From Streptomyces caniferus (GTDB lineage Bacteria > Actinomycetota > Actinomycetes > Streptomycetales > Streptomycetaceae): a stretch of 64,000 nt of DNA. The stretch spans positions 2,737,501-2,801,500 of the forward strand of contig NZ_BLIN01000005.1 in assembly GCF_009811555.1 (NCBI RefSeq), written 5' to 3'. This document shows positions 1-6,945 of the stretch, in pieces (position 1 is the first letter of the stretch; each line of letters starts with the position of its first letter). Both the position numbers and the translations under genes were made by a program. The notes below the pieces were generated by a model. The model was given only the letters and a program-made list of their open reading frames with translations. It had not been told where the DNA came from and did no database searches.

Positions 1-1
1 A

Positions 2-385
2 CAGCCTGTGCACGGCGGCGCCCATCCGGCGCACCAGATCCGGAATCTGCTCGGGAGCGCGGACGCGGATGAACAGCAGCGGCAGGTCGGTGCCCGCGGC
101 GGCGGCCTCCTCGAGAAGGCCGAGCTGCCGCACGAGGTTCTCCTCGCCGGCCTCGACATCCCCGTCGCTTATGGAGTCCTCGAGGCACAGCACCATGGAC
201 TTCACGCCGAGTGCGGCCTGCTTGACGACATCGGCGGCGAGCCGGGGGCGGGTGGCGGGGCTGTAGAGCGTGGCTCCCAGGGCGACCGCGAGCGTGCGGG
301 CCGGGGAGTCCGCGGTGAACTCCACCGGCTCCTGGTGGAACAGTGTCTTCCGGATGTCGGGCGGAAGGTGCCCAAAGTGACGCAT
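2..385 (-). CDS. HpcH/HpaI aldolase/citrate lyase family protein (3' end beyond window)
   Basis: About 128 N-terminal residues are visible; the gene runs off the left edge. The reading frame begins MRHFGHLPPDI, and the segment ALGVKSMVLCLEDSISDGD followed by LPLLFIRVRAPEQI matches the CitE/HpcH-type TIM-barrel fold, where the acidic E-D pair binds the metal. Such CitE-like proteins are known members of actinobacterial ter gene neighbourhoods, which fits the TerD and TerA genes next to it. The ATG at 385 is preceded by GGGGAG 7 nt upstream; an in-frame ATG at 403 is the alternative. It is divergent from the TerD-tail gene at 604. The substrate is unknown. The family call is good, the role is inferred from context. 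Confidence 0.8.
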   Translation of the reverse strand, partial: MRHFGHLPPDIRKTLFHQEPVEFTADSPARTLAVALGATLYSPATRPRLAADVVKQAALGVKSMVLCLEDSISDGDVEAGEENLVRQLGLLEEAAAAGTDLPLLFIRVRAPEQIPDLVRRMGAAVHRL

Positions 386-603
386 ACAACTCCCCGTATA
401 CATGCGGGACCCGGGCACCCCCGCTGCGTCTCGCTGTCTGGATCCAGCCGGTAATCGTACGTGTGTGGGGGCCCGGTTAGTTCCCGCGTGCATGAAAAAC
501 ACGTAACCCCCACGAGGCGCCCGGGTGTCCGCGATCGCGGCCCGGGAACGGCTCGTGGCCCCCCGCGTTGTCGCTGCGACCTCCGGGAAGGCAGGATTGC
601 GGC
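386..603. promoter_or_regulatory. Divergent promoter region of two ter-type genes
   Basis: This 218-bp gap separates the CitE-like gene from the TerD-tail gene. It carries an A-rich patch near 494-505 and a loose inverted repeat, GTGGGGG at 465-471 with CCCCCAC at 507-513. No convincing -35/-10 pair was identified. GGGAAGG at about 586-592 is the likely ribosome site of the gene starting at 604. Confidence 0.35.
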
Positions 604-1737
604 ATGACGCACGCGATGTTGAAAGGGTCGAACGTACCCCTCGACGCCACGGCCGTCCGGGCCGTCCTGCGCTGGACTCCCGGTGCAGGTGTCCCTGATG
701 TCGACGCCTCGGCCCTGCTGGTGGGGCCCGAGGGGCGCGTGCAATCCGACGAGGACTTCGTCTTCTACAACCAACCGCGGCACCCCAGCGGCCTGGTGCG
801 GCACCTGCCCAAGACCCGGGTCGAGGAGAGCCTGACCGACACGATCGAGGCGGATCTGTCGGCGCTGGACGCGTCGGTGGACCGGGTCGTGCTGGCCGCG
901 TCGTCGGACGGCGGCGCCTTCGCGGGCGTCACGGACCTGCGGGTCCTGCTGTACGACGCGGCGGCGAGCGACGGCGAGCCGCTCGCGGTCTTCGACGTGG
1001 TGCCCGAGACGGGCGACGAGACGGCCCTGATCTGCGGGGAGTTGTACCGCCGCGCCGACACCTGGAAGTTCCGCGCGCTGGGGCAGGGCTACGAGAGCGG
1101 CCTGGTCGGTCTGGCCACCGAGTTCGGGATCTCGGTCGACGAGAACGAAGCGGCCGCCGACGGCTCGCCGGCCGCGGAGACACCGCGGTCCGAGGCCCCG
1201 GCATCGGAAGCACCGGCGTCCCAGGCGCCGACGCCCCCCGCCCCGGAGCCCGCGCCGACCGCCGACCCGGCCCCGCAGAACGCCCCCGGCCCGGCGACGA
1301 CCGCCCCCGCCGCCTCCGCGACCCCGCCGCCCAGCACCTGGCCCGAGGAAGCCTCCGGCCCCCCGTCCGCCGCGGACCCGCAGGCCCCTCTGGCGTCGGA
1401 CCCGGACGCGGTCACCCAGCATGTGCCGGACGCCATGCCGGAGCCGTTCTCGTCCGCACCGCTGCCGTCGTCCCAGGCGCCGGGGACGCCGCCCACGAGC
1501 GGCGGCTACGGCTACCCCCAGAACGTTCCGCCGCCGCCGGCCCAGCCGCCGGCCCAGCCCGCCTACGGCTACCCGGGCCCGCCGCCCCAGTACCAGCCCC
1601 AGCAGCCGCCACCGTCGCCGTACGGCGCTCCGCAGCAACCGCCCGCCTCGACCTACGGCTACCCGATGCAGCAGCCCTTCGTGCCGGACCCGTCCTTCGT
1701 CCTGCCGCCCCAGGGACCGCAGTTCCAGCGGCGTTAG
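604..1737 (+). CDS. TerD-family protein with long Pro/Gln/Tyr-rich C-terminal tail
   Basis: The 377-residue protein has an N-terminal TerD domain (about residues 1-180: MLKGSNVPLD, VPDVDASALLV, EDFVFYNQP, WKFRALGQGYESGL) followed by about 195 residues of low complexity. The tail is first Ala/Pro/Glu-rich, then carries GYGYP-type repeats with Pro and Gln. TerD domains bind calcium through a GDNxTGxGEGDDE loop; here that loop is replaced by a segment reading KTRVEESLTDTIEADL, so the usual acidic cluster is missing. The ATG at 604 is chosen because TerD homology begins there and GGGAAGG lies upstream. It is convergent with the TerA-like gene. The tail may be a disordered interaction or surface-tethering region; this is inference. 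Confidence 0.85.
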   Translation: MTHAMLKGSNVPLDATAVRAVLRWTPGAGVPDVDASALLVGPEGRVQSDEDFVFYNQPRHPSGLVRHLPKTRVEESLTDTIEADLSALDASVDRVVLAASSDGGAFAGVTDLRVLLYDAAASDGEPLAVFDVVPETGDETALICGELYRRADTWKFRALGQGYESGLVGLATEFGISVDENEAAADGSPAAETPRSEAPASEAPASQAPTPPAPEPAPTADPAPQNAPGPATTAPAASATPPPSTWPEEASGPPSAADPQAPLASDPDAVTQHVPDAMPEPFSSAPLPSSQAPGTPPTSGGYGYPQNVPPPPAQPPAQPAYGYPGPPPQYQPQQPPPSPYGAPQQPPASTYGYPMQQPFVPDPSFVLPPQGPQFQRR

Positions 1738-1795
1738 CGCGCTCCGGCGGAGGTCCCCGCCGGCCTCGGCGAGCCCCGGGCAGGGCCCGGGGCGG

Positions 1796-1820
1796 GCGGG
1801 CCGTGGAACGAGCGGCCCGC
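1796..1820. terminator. Hairpin between convergent TerD-tail and TerA-like genes
   Basis: GCGGGCCG at 1796-1803 pairs with CGGCCCGC at 1813-1820 around a 9-nt loop. It lies between two convergent stop codons and could serve both strands. There is no U-tract, as is common in Streptomyces. Confidence 0.5.
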
Positions 1821-1848
1821 AGCGCCGGCGGGCCGCCGCACGGCCGGC

Positions 1849-2601
1849 TCATGCGTTCGTCTTGTAGCCCCGCCCCCACTGGAGCCCCCAGCCGTACAGC
1901 CGGTCGAGCTCCGCCTGGAAGCCGTAGACGTACTTCACCTCGCGGCGCACCGTCAGCTCGCCCTTGACGTTCTCGAGCATGAAGATGGCGCAGGAACGGG
2001 CCTGTGGCGCGCGCTCGTCCAGCTTGACCTCGACCCGCGGTCCGCTGCTCGGGTAGAGCGTCACGACCGCATGCGTACGGTCGAACGCGGGCGTTCCGTC
2101 GTAGATGTAGACGAAGAGCAGCATGCGCTTGATCTCGTCGCGGTGGTCGAGGTTGATGTAGAGCGTCTCGCCGGACCCCGATCCGAAGCGGTCGTCGCCG
2201 CTGAGCTTCACGAAGGGCGGGGCGTTGAGGTCGCCGAGGAAGTTGCCCAGCGGCTGCACCACGCCCTTGGTGCCGTCCTTGAGCTCGTACAGACAGGCCA
2301 GGTCCAGGTCGACGTTGACCACGGCCGGCCCCTGCGCCTGCACTATCTCGGGCTTGAACAGCTTGCCCGGATGCCGCAGCAGACCGCCCCTGCCCTGCCC
2401 GCTCCGTTCATGAAGGTCCGACGGCCGCATCTGCCAGTGCAGATTGACCCGCAGATGCCCGCTGGCCGCGCCCTGCTTGGTCAGTGAGACGACCGGATTC
2501 CGCTTCGTCAGCTCGACGACGTACGACGCGCCGCCGCTGTCGAAGTCGAACTTCGCAGCGCCACCGCGCCGCAGATACCCCAGGAACGACACCTTGCCCA
2601 C
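1849..2601 (-). CDS. TerA-like tellurium resistance family protein
   Basis: This 250-residue protein has the beta-sandwich style of the TerA/TerD superfamily. It opens with GKVSFLGYLRRGGAAKFDFD, then VNVDLDLACLYELKDG and GDDRFGSGSGETLYINLDHRD, an acidic Gly-rich loop comparable to the Ca-binding loop of TerD. The C-terminus reads YGFQAELDRLYGWGLQWG. Proteins of this group accompany TerD and TerC-like partners in predicted metal-sensing stress complexes. The GTG at 2601 is chosen because conserved sequence starts there; TTG at 2619 is an alternative, and the ribosome site is poor for both. It is preceded by a strong terminator that insulates it from the DUF475 gene upstream. Confidence 0.75.
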   Translation of the reverse strand: MGKVSFLGYLRRGGAAKFDFDSGGASYVVELTKRNPVVSLTKQGAASGHLRVNLHWQMRPSDLHERSGQGRGGLLRHPGKLFKPEIVQAQGPAVVNVDLDLACLYELKDGTKGVVQPLGNFLGDLNAPPFVKLSGDDRFGSGSGETLYINLDHRDEIKRMLLFVYIYDGTPAFDRTHAVVTLYPSSGPRVEVKLDERAPQARSCAIFMLENVKGELTVRREVKYVYGFQAELDRLYGWGLQWGRGYKTNA

Positions 2602-2624
2602 CCCATCGCTCGGCCCCAATTACC

Positions 2625-2662
2625 GCGGGGCGGCCCGAGGTCCGCACCTCGGGCCGCCCCGC
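2625..2662. terminator. 17-bp stem terminator after the DUF475 gene
   Basis: The arm at 2625-2641 is perfectly complementary to 2646-2662, with a CCGC loop. It lies between the stop of the DUF475 gene and the start of the TerA-like gene, both on the minus strand, so it ends the DUF475 transcript just before the next gene's start. Confidence 0.85.
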
Positions 2663-2689
2663 AGAGAGCGTTCCTCAATCAGCGTCGCG

Positions 2690-3820
2690 TCACACTCCGG
2701 AGGTGACTTCCGACGGTGTTCCCGAGGTGTCGCCGGGCCTGCCGTCGCGCCGGTTCCTGATCACCGACGAGGCGAAGGAGAGGCCGATCAGTGCGATGCC
2801 CACCAGGCCGGTGACGACCTCGGGGATCTCGTACTTGATCGTGAGGAGCAGGATGACGGCCAGCGCGCCGATCGCGTAGTGGGCGCCGTGCTCCAGGTAG
2901 ACGTAGTCGTCCAGGGTCCCCTTGCGGACCAGGAAGACCGTCAGCGAACGGATGTACATCGCGCCGATGCCCAGACCCAGCGCCATCATGAAGATGTCGT
3001 TGGTGATGGCGAAGGCGCCGATCACGCCGTCGAACGAGAAGGACGCGTCGATGACCTCGAGGTAGAGGAACATGAAGAACGCGGCCTTGCCGGCCAGGCC
3101 CACGGCCGCGCCGGTGCCCTTCGTCGCGGGGGCCGCCGCCCCCTCTTCGTCCTCGTCGTCCTCGTCGTCCTCGAGCTTGTCCTCGAAGTAGCCGGAGATG
3201 CCGCCGACGACGAGGTACGTGATCAGGCCCGCGACGCCGGACAGCAGGACCGTGGCGCTCTTGTCACCGGCGCCGTGCGCGGCGTCGGTGGCCACCGTCA
3301 TCGCGGTCACCAGCAGGACGACCAGCGCGATGATGACCGACAGCATGTCGAGCTTGCCCATCTTGGCCATGGGCTTCTCGATCCAGGACAGCCACTTGTA
3401 GTCGCGGTCCTCGAATATGAAGTCGAGGAAGATCATCAGCAGGAAGATTCCGCCGAAGGCCGCGATGGCCGGGTGCGCGCTGGTGACCAGTTCCTGGTAT
3501 TGCGCCTTGTCGTGGATGGCGAGGTTGACCGCCTCGATCGGGCCCAGCTTCGCGGTGATCGCGACAATGACGACCGGGAACACCAGCCGCATGCCGAACA
3601 CGGCGATGAGGATGCCGAAGGTGAGGAAGATCTTCTGCCAGAAGGCGTTCATCTTGCGCAGGATGCCCGCGTTGATGACGGCGTTGTCGAACGAGAGCGA
3701 GATCTCGAGGATGGACAGGATCCCGACAATCGCCAGCCCCTGCCACCCCCAGAGCACGCCCGCCAAGGCGAGGCCTATCACCGTGATGGCGAACGACCAG
3801 CCAAAGGTTTTCAGGAGCAC
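2690..3820 (-). CDS. DUF475 (TerC/YkoY-like) integral membrane protein
   Basis: This 376-residue multi-span membrane protein has about nine hydrophobic segments. Signatures of the TerC/DUF475 family are SILEISLSFDNAVINAGIL near residue 40 and EVIDASFSFDGVIGAFAIT in the second half; the conserved acidic residues in these helices are thought to bind metal. A cytoplasmic linker around residues 215-240 is extremely acidic (DDEDDEDEEG). Related proteins (Alx, TerC, MeeY) move manganese or help load metalloenzymes, so metal export linked to the Ter proteins is plausible. GTG at 3820 is the start; GGTAGGC precedes it closely. Confidence 0.85.
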   Translation of the reverse strand: MLLKTFGWSFAITVIGLALAGVLWGWQGLAIVGILSILEISLSFDNAVINAGILRKMNAFWQKIFLTFGILIAVFGMRLVFPVVIVAITAKLGPIEAVNLAIHDKAQYQELVTSAHPAIAAFGGIFLLMIFLDFIFEDRDYKWLSWIEKPMAKMGKLDMLSVIIALVVLLVTAMTVATDAAHGAGDKSATVLLSGVAGLITYLVVGGISGYFEDKLEDDEDDEDEEGAAAPATKGTGAAVGLAGKAAFFMFLYLEVIDASFSFDGVIGAFAITNDIFMMALGLGIGAMYIRSLTVFLVRKGTLDDYVYLEHGAHYAIGALAVILLLTIKYEIPEVVTGLVGIALIGLSFASSVIRNRRDGRPGDTSGTPSEVTSGV

Positions 3821-3852
3821 TGCCTACCCAATCCCTCGCTGTATGGGGTCCC

Positions 3853-3869
3853 CCGCGCGCAGCGCGCGG
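3853..3869. terminator. Hairpin just after the downstream terD stop codon
   Basis: CCGCGCGC at 3853-3860 and GCGCGCGG at 3862-3869 form a compact GC hairpin directly downstream of the TerD gene that ends at 3874 on the minus strand. It lies in the short gap before the DUF475 start. Confidence 0.55.
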
Positions 3870-3873
3870 CGCT

Positions 3874-4449
3874 TTACGAAACGTTGACCCCGAAGTCTAG
3901 AGCGATGCCCCGCAGACCCGACGCGTACCCCTGCCCTACTGCCCGGAACTTCCATTCGCCGTTGTAGCGGTACACCTCACCGAAGATCATTGCGGTTTCG
4001 CCCGAGGCGTCCTCGCTGAGGTCGTAGCGGGCGAGTTCGCTGCCGTCGGCCTGATTGACGATGCGGATAAAGGCATTGCTGACCTGGCCGAAGCTCTGGC
4101 CGCGCGCATCGGCGTCATGGATCGAGACCGGAAAAACGATCTTGTCGACCTGTTCGGGCACCTGCGAGAGATCGACCAGAACCGACTCGTCGTCGCCCTC
4201 CCCCTCACCGGTGAGATTGTCGCCGGTGTGCTCGACGGAGCCCTCGGGGCTCTTGAGGTTGTTGTAGAAGACGAAGTACTCGTCCCCCAGCACCCGGCCC
4301 GACTGGCACAGCAGCGCGCTGGCGTCGAGGTCGAAGGGCGCGCCGGTCGTGGACCGCGCGTCCCAGCCGAGGCCGACCATGATCTGCGTGAGATTCGGAG
4401 CGGCCTTGGACAGGGAGACATTTCCCCCCTTGGCAAGCGTGACGCTCAT
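3874..4449 (-). CDS. terD: TerD-family calcium-binding stress protein
   Basis: This 191-residue protein has the usual TerD length and is nearly colinear with its neighbour starting at 5220. Visible features are [20 protein letters not shown], the LGWDAR and FDLDASALL motifs, the Ca-binding loop [15 protein letters not shown], and the C-terminal [20 protein letters not shown]. TerD proteins bind Ca2+ and are needed for tellurite resistance and, in Streptomyces, for normal differentiation. It sits downstream of a 17-bp-stem terminator, so it probably has its own promoter within 4450-4511, although none was recognised there. ATG at 4449 has a purine-rich GGAGGAAGCGAAGG leader. Confidence 0.93.
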   Translation of the reverse strand: MSVTLAKGGNVSLSKAAPNLTQIMVGLGWDARSTTGAPFDLDASALLCQSGRVLGDEYFVFYNNLKSPEGSVEHTGDNLTGEGEGDDESVLVDLSQVPEQVDKIVFPVSIHDADARGQSFGQVSNAFIRIVNQADGSELARYDLSEDASGETAMIFGEVYRYNGEWKFRAVGQGYASGLRGIALDFGVNVS

Positions 4450-4511
4450 CCTTCGCTTCCTCCCCGGTGTCGGTGCGGGCCGTGCCCGGCGCGGCCCGTG
4501 TCCCTTGATGC

Positions 4512-4559
4512 GCGTCCGGCGCCGTACGTCCCCGGGCAGGGGCGTACGGCGCCGGACGC
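4512..4559. terminator. 17-bp stem terminator between tandem terD genes
   Basis: Arms 4512-4528 and 4543-4559 match perfectly, and the 14-nt loop itself contains CCCC...GGGG, which extends the stem past a one-base bulge. It lies after the stop of the TerD gene at 4645 and before the next TerD gene, both on the minus strand. It should uncouple their expression. Confidence 0.85.
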
Positions 4560-4644
4560 CGTCGTTCTCGGCCCGGCAGCCGCTGCGGCGGCCGCCGGGC
4601 CGGACGTCGACGATCAGATGGCGGATCCGGCCGGATCCCGTCGA

Positions 4645-5220
4645 TCAGACGTTGACGCCGAAGTCCTGGGCGATGCCGCGCAGCCCCGAGGCGTAGCCCT
4701 GGCCGATGGCCCGGAACTTCCACTCGGCGCCGTTGCGGTACAGCTCGCCGAAGACCATGGCGGTCTCGGTCGAGGCGTCCTCGCTCAGGTCGTAGCGCGC
4801 CAGCTCGTTGTTGTCGGCCTGGTTGACCACGCGGATGAAGGCGTTGCGGACCTGGCCGAAGCTCTGCTGACGGGTCTCGGCGTCATAGATCGACACCGGG
4901 AAAACGATCTTGGAGACATCGGCCGGCACGCCGGCCAGATTCACCTTGATCTGCTCGTCGTCGCCTTCACCCTCACCGGTGATGTTGTCGCCGGTGTGCT
5001 CGACCGAACCGTCGGGGCTCTTCAGGTTGTTGAAGAACACGAAGTTCTGGTCGTTGGCCACCTTGCCCTGGTCGTTCGTCAGCAGGGCACTGGCGTCCAG
5101 GTCGAAGTCCGTACCGGTGGTCGTACGCGCGTCCCAGCCCAGACCGACGACGACGGCGGTCAGATTGGGGGCTTCCTTCGTCAGCGAGACGTTGCCGCCC
5201 TTGCTGAGGCTGACTCCCAC
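4645..5220 (-). CDS. terD: TerD-family calcium-binding stress protein (paralog)
   Basis: This second canonical TerD has 191 residues. It begins [19 protein letters not shown] and carries [16 protein letters not shown], the acidic loop [15 protein letters not shown], and the end [23 protein letters not shown] at 5220 is chosen because GGGAGGA lies 7 nt upstream and family homology starts there; a longer frame from 5274 is unlikely. It is close in sequence to the TerD at 3874-4449, so the two look like a tandem duplication. A palindrome overlapping a candidate -10 box lies upstream at 5281-5300. Confidence 0.93.
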   Translation of the reverse strand: MGVSLSKGGNVSLTKEAPNLTAVVVGLGWDARTTTGTDFDLDASALLTNDQGKVANDQNFVFFNNLKSPDGSVEHTGDNITGEGEGDDEQIKVNLAGVPADVSKIVFPVSIYDAETRQQSFGQVRNAFIRVVNQADNNELARYDLSEDASTETAMVFGELYRNGAEWKFRAIGQGYASGLRGIAQDFGVNV

Positions 5221-5280
5221 GAGTCCTCCCATAGATTCGAGGGGTACGTAAAGATTTGCGCCCCCATCGTGCATGGCATC

Positions 5281-5300
5281 GGATCAACGAATTGATCCTA
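5281..5300 (-). promoter_or_regulatory. Palindromic operator overlapping a possible terD -10 box
   Basis: GGATCAA-CGAA-TTGATCC (5281-5298) is a perfect 7-4-7 inverted repeat about 60 nt upstream of the terD start at 5220. Read on the minus strand, TAGGAT at 5300-5295 fits the TAnnnT -10 consensus and overlaps the repeat, so a bound repressor would block it. The -35 match is weak. Confidence 0.5.
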
Positions 5301-5391
5301 GTGACCGGTTCCCACCGATTGCAGATCTCGCACCTGGATCCGTGCGGATTCGGCCGGTGGGCGCAGGCGACGCCGGGGAGAGCGCGCCCCC

Positions 5392-5850
5392 TCAGAGGGT
5401 GTCGAGCGCCTTGGCGTACTCGTTCAGGTCGCGGGCGTCGGGCAGGCCGTTGACGACCGTCCAGCGCACCACGCCCTCCTTGTCGATGATGAACGTGCCG
5501 CGCACCGCGCAGCCCTTCTCCTCGTCGAAGACGCCGTACGCCCGCGAGGCCTCGCCGTGCGGCCAGAAGTCCGACAGCAGCGGGTACTCCAGCCCCTCCT
5601 GCTCGGCGAAGACGCGCAGCGAGAACGGGGAGTCGTTGGAGACGGCCAGCAGCTGGACGTCGTCGTTGACGAACTTCGGCAGCTCGTCACGGAGCGCGCA
5701 GAGCTCGCCGGTGCAGACACCGGTGAAGGCGAAGGGGTAGAAGAGGAGGACGACGGCCTTCTCGCCGCGGAAGTCGGAGAGCTTGACCAGCTCGCCGTGC
5801 TGGTTCTTCAGCTCGAAATCCGGAGCCTTCGTGCCGACCTCGATCGCCAT
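5392..5850 (-). CDS. AhpE/Bcp-type peroxiredoxin
   Basis: This 152-residue thioredoxin-fold peroxidase reduces hydroperoxides in the cytosol. The peroxidatic motif is FYPFAFTGVCTGEL with Cys46; a second cysteine at 51 gives the C-x4-C spacing of atypical 2-Cys Bcp enzymes, although the overall sequence (SDFRGEKAVVLLFYPFAF, GTFIIDKEGVVRWTVVNGLPDARD) is AhpE-like. In Streptomyces this gene lies beside the Ter proteins and DUF3052, as here. ATG at 5850 has a GGAAG leader. Family confidence is high; the exact mechanism (1-Cys or 2-Cys) is uncertain. Confidence 0.9.
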   Translation of the reverse strand: MAIEVGTKAPDFELKNQHGELVKLSDFRGEKAVVLLFYPFAFTGVCTGELCALRDELPKFVNDDVQLLAVSNDSPFSLRVFAEQEGLEYPLLSDFWPHGEASRAYGVFDEEKGCAVRGTFIIDKEGVVRWTVVNGLPDARDLNEYAKALDTL

Positions 5851-5938
5851 GGGGTGCTTCCCTTCCGCTCACTCGCAACAGGACGCGACCAACCCTACGC
5901 GCCGGGGTGCACATGCGGGGAACCTGTCCTGAACAGGG

Positions 5939-5974
5939 CCGAGCCCCCTCCGGAACAGGCCGGAGGGGGCTCGG
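5939..5974. terminator. 15-bp stem terminator after the DUF3052 gene
   Basis: CCGAGCCCCCTCCGG (5939-5953) and CCGGAGGGGGCTCGG (5960-5974) flank an AACAGG loop, just past the DUF3052 stop and before the peroxiredoxin start. Confidence 0.85.
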
Positions 5975-5998
5975 TGGCGAACGATGAGACGGTGCGGC

Positions 5999-6430
5999 TC
6001 AGCGCTTTCCGGCCTTGGGCGTGACCAGCCGGCTGCCGGCCCAGTCCTTGCCCGCGTTGATGCTCTTGGTCTGGGACAGACCCGCGGTCTGCGCGGCCTC
6101 ATTGATGTCGCTCGGCTCGACGTACCCGTCGCGGCCGGTCTTCGGGGTCAGCAGCCAGATCTGCCCGCCCTCGTCGATCAGCCCGATGGCGTCCACCAGC
6201 GCGTCCGTGAGGTCGCCGTCCTCGTCGCGGAACCACAGCAGAACGACGTCACACACGTCGTCGTAGTCCTCGTCGACGAGATCCTGGCCGATCACGGTCT
6301 CAATGCCTTCGCGGAGATCCTGATCGACGTCGTCGTCGTATCCGATCTCCTGGACCACCTGTCCGGGCTCGAACCCCAGCCTGGCGGCAGGGTTGGTCCG
6401 CTCCTCCGCGTGGTCCGCGGTCGCGCTCAC
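5999..6430 (-). CDS. DUF3052 family protein
   Basis: This is a small acidic protein of 143 residues with no known catalytic motif. It contains LGFEPGQVVQEIGYDDDVDQ, DEDYDDVCDVVLLWFRDEDG and LLTPKTGRDGYVEPSDI, typical of the actinobacterial DUF3052 family, which is found beside aceE in Streptomyces. The start is the GTG at 6430: AGGAGG lies 7 nt upstream, and the sequence beyond it is out of family. It is transcribed divergently from aceE and ends in its own terminator. The function is unknown; the conserved link with aceE and a peroxiredoxin is the only clue. Confidence 0.88.
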   Translation of the reverse strand: MSATADHAEERTNPAARLGFEPGQVVQEIGYDDDVDQDLREGIETVIGQDLVDEDYDDVCDVVLLWFRDEDGDLTDALVDAIGLIDEGGQIWLLTPKTGRDGYVEPSDINEAAQTAGLSQTKSINAGKDWAGSRLVTPKAGKR

Positions 6431-6945
6431 GGATTGCCTCCTGTCATGTTTCGGAAATGCTCGGGGACCCCGCGCGTGCGCGGAGCATTGGGCGTAGTCC
6501 ACACGGGCCGGGCGGATCGCGCAAGTACCCGGCGGTCCAGACCGCCGAAACGGTGACGTTTCGAGGCGTCTCGCCGCAAGCACGACCCCCGCAGGCCGGG
6601 CCCGAGTGATTCACGCCACAGCTTTCTGTGAAGTTTATCGGGTACTCGCGCGGGACTGGTCCCTTCGGGGGGCAGCGGTCGCTTGCGGACCCGATTTCGG
6701 GGTCCGCACGTCCGTACGCGAAGCACTTTCGACATGGGCGTATGGTTGCGATTTGGCCGACGCGAGAAATCGGCCTTTTCAGCGCCATCTCTCTACGGAT
6801 GGTTACCCATCGGTAGAGGTGACGTATCCCTGTGGCTCGGTACACGATGGAAGACGGCGCGACACCAAGGCAGCGACAGCATTCGTCCCGTGCACAGCAT
6901 CAATACCTTGCAGAGCACGAAACGAACCGAACACGAAGGAACAGC
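6431..6945. promoter_or_regulatory. Divergent DUF3052-aceE control region with two inverted repeats
   Basis: No gene is supported in these 515 bp. Two clear dyads stand out. One is CGAAACG-GTGA-CGTTTCG at 6546-6563. The other is CTCTACGGATGG (6791-6802) with CCATCGGTAGAG (6807-6818), 12-bp arms with one mismatch and a 4-nt loop. The second lies about 130 nt before the aceE start and may be an operator or a leader hairpin. No sure -35/-10 pair was assigned. Confidence 0.5.

Noticed and set aside
202..1638. A 478-codon minus-strand open frame opposite the TerD-tail gene
   Set aside because: It is an Arg/Gly-rich shadow of a GC-rich gene; the opposite strand has clear TerD homology.
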